Assembly (NCBI RefSeq): GCF_900101455.1
Contig: NZ_FMZJ01000015.1
Coordinates: 34,827 to 98,826 of the forward strand
DNA length: 64,000 nucleotides
Direction of reading: 5' to 3'
Origin: Sphingomonas sp. YR710
Lineage (GTDB): Bacteria; Pseudomonadota; Alphaproteobacteria; Sphingomonadales; Sphingomonadaceae
The position numbers and the translations under genes were made by a program. Positions 62,129-64,000 of this stretch are shown one piece after another. The notes under the pieces were generated by a model that had not been told where the DNA came from, searched no databases, and saw nothing but the letters and a program-made list of their open reading frames with translations. How positions within the stretch are numbered: position 1 is the first letter of the stretch; every line of letters begins with the position of its first letter.

Positions 62129-62383
62129 ATGCAATCCGAGAACCGAATTTTCGACGATCTCGTCAAGATGATGAACGGCGCCGCCGGCACTTTGGCCGGG
62201 ATGGGTCGGGAGGCCGAGGCGTCGGTTAAAGAGCGTGCCAAGGATTGGATCGGCGGCCTGGATTTCGTGACCCGTGACGAATTCGATGCCGTTAAGGCCA
62301 TGGCTGTCGCGGCCCGCGAAGAAGCCGATGCGCTGAAAGCGCGAATCGAGGCCCTGGAGGCCGGTATCGCGAAGAAAGCGTGA
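62129..62383 (+). CDS. BMFP-domain protein (UbiK/YqiC-like)
   Basis: 84 residues: an amphipathic N-terminal part (NRIFDDLVKMMNGAAGTLAG) and a coiled-coil C-terminus (VTRDEFDAVKAMAVAAREEA, LKARIEALEA). This is the BMFP/YqiC layout; in gammaproteobacteria the homologue UbiK assists ubiquinone synthesis and binds lipids. AGAGGATC precedes the start, 23 bases after tspO. Confidence 0.88.
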   Translation: MQSENRIFDDLVKMMNGAAGTLAGMGREAEASVKERAKDWIGGLDFVTRDEFDAVKAMAVAAREEADALKARIEALEAGIAKKA

Positions 62384-62503
62384 AATTCAGCCGCTGCTTT
62401 TTGCGTACTATCCACAGCTTTCATCGGCCAGTTCCCTGCTTACCGCTTGAAACCGGGCTGATTTCGCGTCACGGGTCGGATAGAGGGCAGCGGAGTAGCC
62501 CAT

Positions 62504-63013
62504 ATGAACGTGGATGATTACGAATCCGTGCGCGATGCCAGTGCCCCCATCGACATGCTCGAGCAATATTTCACGGCGCATGGTTGGGAATGCGAACGCG
62601 CGGGTGATGAGGAAATCGTCGCGCATTTTCAGGGCAGCTGGACGCAATATGAGCTGCGCGCCGTATGGCGGGACGAAGATCGCGTCCTGCAATTCCTGGC
62701 CCTGCCGGACATCCGCGTAACCAGCGACAAACGCGTGGCGATTTATGAAACGCTGGGGTTGATCAACGAGCAATTGTGGCTCGGCCATTTCGAAATGTGG
62801 GCGAGTTCGGGCATGATCCTGTTCCGCCACGCGGCACTGCTCGACGGTCAGGGCGATGCCGCGCTGACGCTGGAGCAGGCGGAGACATTGGTCGAAGCGG
62901 CGATCGACGAATGCGAGCGCTTCTATCCGGTGTTCCAGTTCGTGCTCTGGGCGGACAAGAGCCCGCAGGACGCGATCGCGTCGGCGCTGATCGAAACGCA
63001 GGGTGAGGCCTGA
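62504..63013 (+). CDS. YbjN-domain protein
   Basis: 169 residues with the YbjN fold: IDMLEQYFTAHGWECERAGD, FQGSWTQYELRAVWRDEDRV, LQFLALPDIRVTSDKR and LGHFEMWASSGMILFRHA. YbjN proteins are single-domain secretion-chaperone-like proteins of unsettled role; next to proC is the common alphaproteobacterial place. The next gene starts 28 bases on. Confidence 0.9.
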   Translation: MNVDDYESVRDASAPIDMLEQYFTAHGWECERAGDEEIVAHFQGSWTQYELRAVWRDEDRVLQFLALPDIRVTSDKRVAIYETLGLINEQLWLGHFEMWASSGMILFRHAALLDGQGDAALTLEQAETLVEAAIDECERFYPVFQFVLWADKSPQDAIASALIETQGEA

Positions 63014-63041
63014 TCCTCTTTTCATCGAACGGGACGACGAC

Positions 63042-63857
63042 ATGACGGGTCTGGCAGTGAACGGTCCGCTGTGGCTGGTCGGCGCGGGCAATATGGGCGG
63101 CGCGATGCTGCGCGGCTGGATCGCGGCCGGCATCGATCCGACGAAGATTGTCGTGATCGATCCTTATATCGCCGACGTTCCCGGTGGCGTGACCCTGTTG
63201 CGCGAGGTGCCGGCAGGCGATGCGCAGCCCGATACAATGGTGCTGGCGGTCAAGCCGCAACAATTGGGGGTGATCCGCGATCTCTTCGCGGCCAAGACCG
63301 GCGCGCCACGATTGCTGCTGTCGATTCTCGCGGGCGTCGAGACCGCGACGCTTTCCGCGGCTTTCAGGGCTGTTGCGACCGTTCGGGTCATGCCCAATCT
63401 GCCGGTCTCGATTGGCGAGGGGGTCAGCGCCCTGTTCAGCAAGGATGCGGATGAAGCGACGCGAGGCGATGCCGCGGCGCTGATCGCGCCACTGGGCCTG
63501 ATCGAGTGGATCACCGATGAAAACCTGTTCGATGCGGTCACGGCGCTGTCGGGCTGTGGACCCGGTTTCCTGTTCCGTTTCATCGATGCGATGGCTGAAG
63601 CGGGTACGGCGCTCGGTTTGCCGGCCGATCAGGCGACGCGGCTCGCAATAGCAACAGTCAAGGGCTCGGGCCTGTTGGCCGCTCAATCCTCCGAAAGCCC
63701 GGCCGTGCTGGCCGATCGCGTTGCCAGCCCGGGTGGTAGTACGCGCGAAGGGCTCAATGTTCTCGATGCTGACGGCGCATTGAAGGTGCTCTTGCGCGAC
63801 ACGCTGGCGGCTTCGGCGCGGCGTAATGGTGAACTCGCCGCCGCCGCGCGCGGGTAG
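63042..63857 (+). CDS. proC: Pyrroline-5-carboxylate reductase
   Basis: 271 residues from the ATG at 63042 (GGGACGA upstream); an in-frame GTG at 63003 would overlap the YbjN gene and lacks a ribosome site. The NAD(P) motif is LWLVGAGNMGGAMLRGW; later motifs are VRVMPNLPVSIGEGVSALFS, ALSGCGPGFLFRFIDAMAEA and SPGGSTREGLNVL near the end, the family signature. It makes proline from pyrroline-5-carboxylate. Confidence 0.96.
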   Translation: MTGLAVNGPLWLVGAGNMGGAMLRGWIAAGIDPTKIVVIDPYIADVPGGVTLLREVPAGDAQPDTMVLAVKPQQLGVIRDLFAAKTGAPRLLLSILAGVETATLSAAFRAVATVRVMPNLPVSIGEGVSALFSKDADEATRGDAAALIAPLGLIEWITDENLFDAVTALSGCGPGFLFRFIDAMAEAGTALGLPADQATRLAIATVKGSGLLAAQSSESPAVLADRVASPGGSTREGLNVLDADGALKVLLRDTLAASARRNGELAAAARG

Positions 63858-63866
63858 CGAGGGGGA

Positions 63867-63896
63867 ATTCCTCCCCGAGCAAGCTCGGGGAGGAAT
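63867..63896 (+). terminator. Perfect 14-bp hairpin after proC
   Basis: ATTCCTCCCCGAGC and its inverted copy GCTCGGGGAGGAAT are separated by only two bases, ten bases after the proC stop. There is no T-run, so it may be a small sphingomonad palindromic repeat rather than a classical terminator. Confidence 0.5.
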
Positions 63897-63985
63897 CAGG
63901 GAGCGCTAGAGCGTCGCGCTGATTTTGTGAATCGATTGATTCCCAAGCGGAGAAGTTTGTGATTCAACCTCGTTGGAGGTGGATC

Positions 63986-64000
63986 ATGGGGATATGTCGA
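63986..64000 (+). CDS. Start of a gene cut by the window edge
   Basis: ATGGGGATATGTCGA (M-G-I-C-R) begins five bases after a strong GGAGGT (63975-63980). The 90 bases before it (GATTTTGTGAATCGATTGAT region) contain GAATC / GATTC inverted repeats and differ from the usual intergenic DNA, which would suit the left end of an insertion sequence. Only five codons are visible, so identity is open. Confidence 0.4.

Overview
The window looks like a chromosomal segment of an alphaproteobacterium of the sphingomonad group (Sphingomonas, Rhizorhabdus or a close relative). The case rests on high-GC coding sequence on both strands, three UrcA-family genes, a Ku/LigD pair, an Fe-dependent PiuC/TonB/siderophore-receptor locus, DUF1800/DUF1501 genes, and sphingomonad-type intergenic inverted repeats. 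No phage, plasmid or CRISPR signature was seen. The only RNA gene recognised is a tRNA-Val(TAC). Functions are assigned by reading motifs and domain layout; no database was searched.

Layout. 0-11 kb: the 3' part of an unknown gene, an RTX repeat protein, a zinc-ribbon membrane protein, Ku and LigD (end joining), a LysR regulator divergent from a quinone-oxidoreductase-like gene, an SDR dehydrogenase and an enoyl-CoA hydratase. 11-19 kb: a soluble globin-coupled chemoreceptor, then an iron-uptake locus (piuC, tonB, a Sel1 protein and a TonB-dependent siderophore receptor) in which tonB and the receptor share a near-identical Fur-like box, then a fasciclin protein. 19-24 kb: a Pit phosphate transporter with an unusual Nudix-DUF47 partner, and three secreted UrcA paralogues, each with its own similar terminator. 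23.7-28.7 kb: an otsB-GH15-otsA trehalose operon that meets an MscS channel gene tail to tail, which gives an osmotic-stress block.

28.7-60 kb is a surface-glycan and adhesion region and the most interesting part. A minus-strand trio (DRE-TIM aldolase fused to an MptE/DUF115-like domain, HAD phosphatase, CMP-sugar synthetase) and a plus-strand kdsB look like ulosonic or nonulosonic acid synthesis and activation. A 1868-residue repeat protein preceded by a full CtrA-type box is followed by its own type I secretion system (ABC, HlyD, TolC). Directly after tolC come a TPR-GT41 (OGT-like) glycosyltransferase and two further genes. Facing them is a six-gene minus-strand set with two GT4, one GT2 and two proteins that share a beta-rich N-terminal module. 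My reading is that this is a secreted, probably glycosylated biofilm adhesin with its secretion and glycosylation machinery.

60-64 kb is a housekeeping stretch: tRNA-Val, tlyA, tspO, a BMFP/UbiK-like protein, YbjN and proC. At the right edge a strong ribosome-binding site and ATG begin another gene that runs out of the window.
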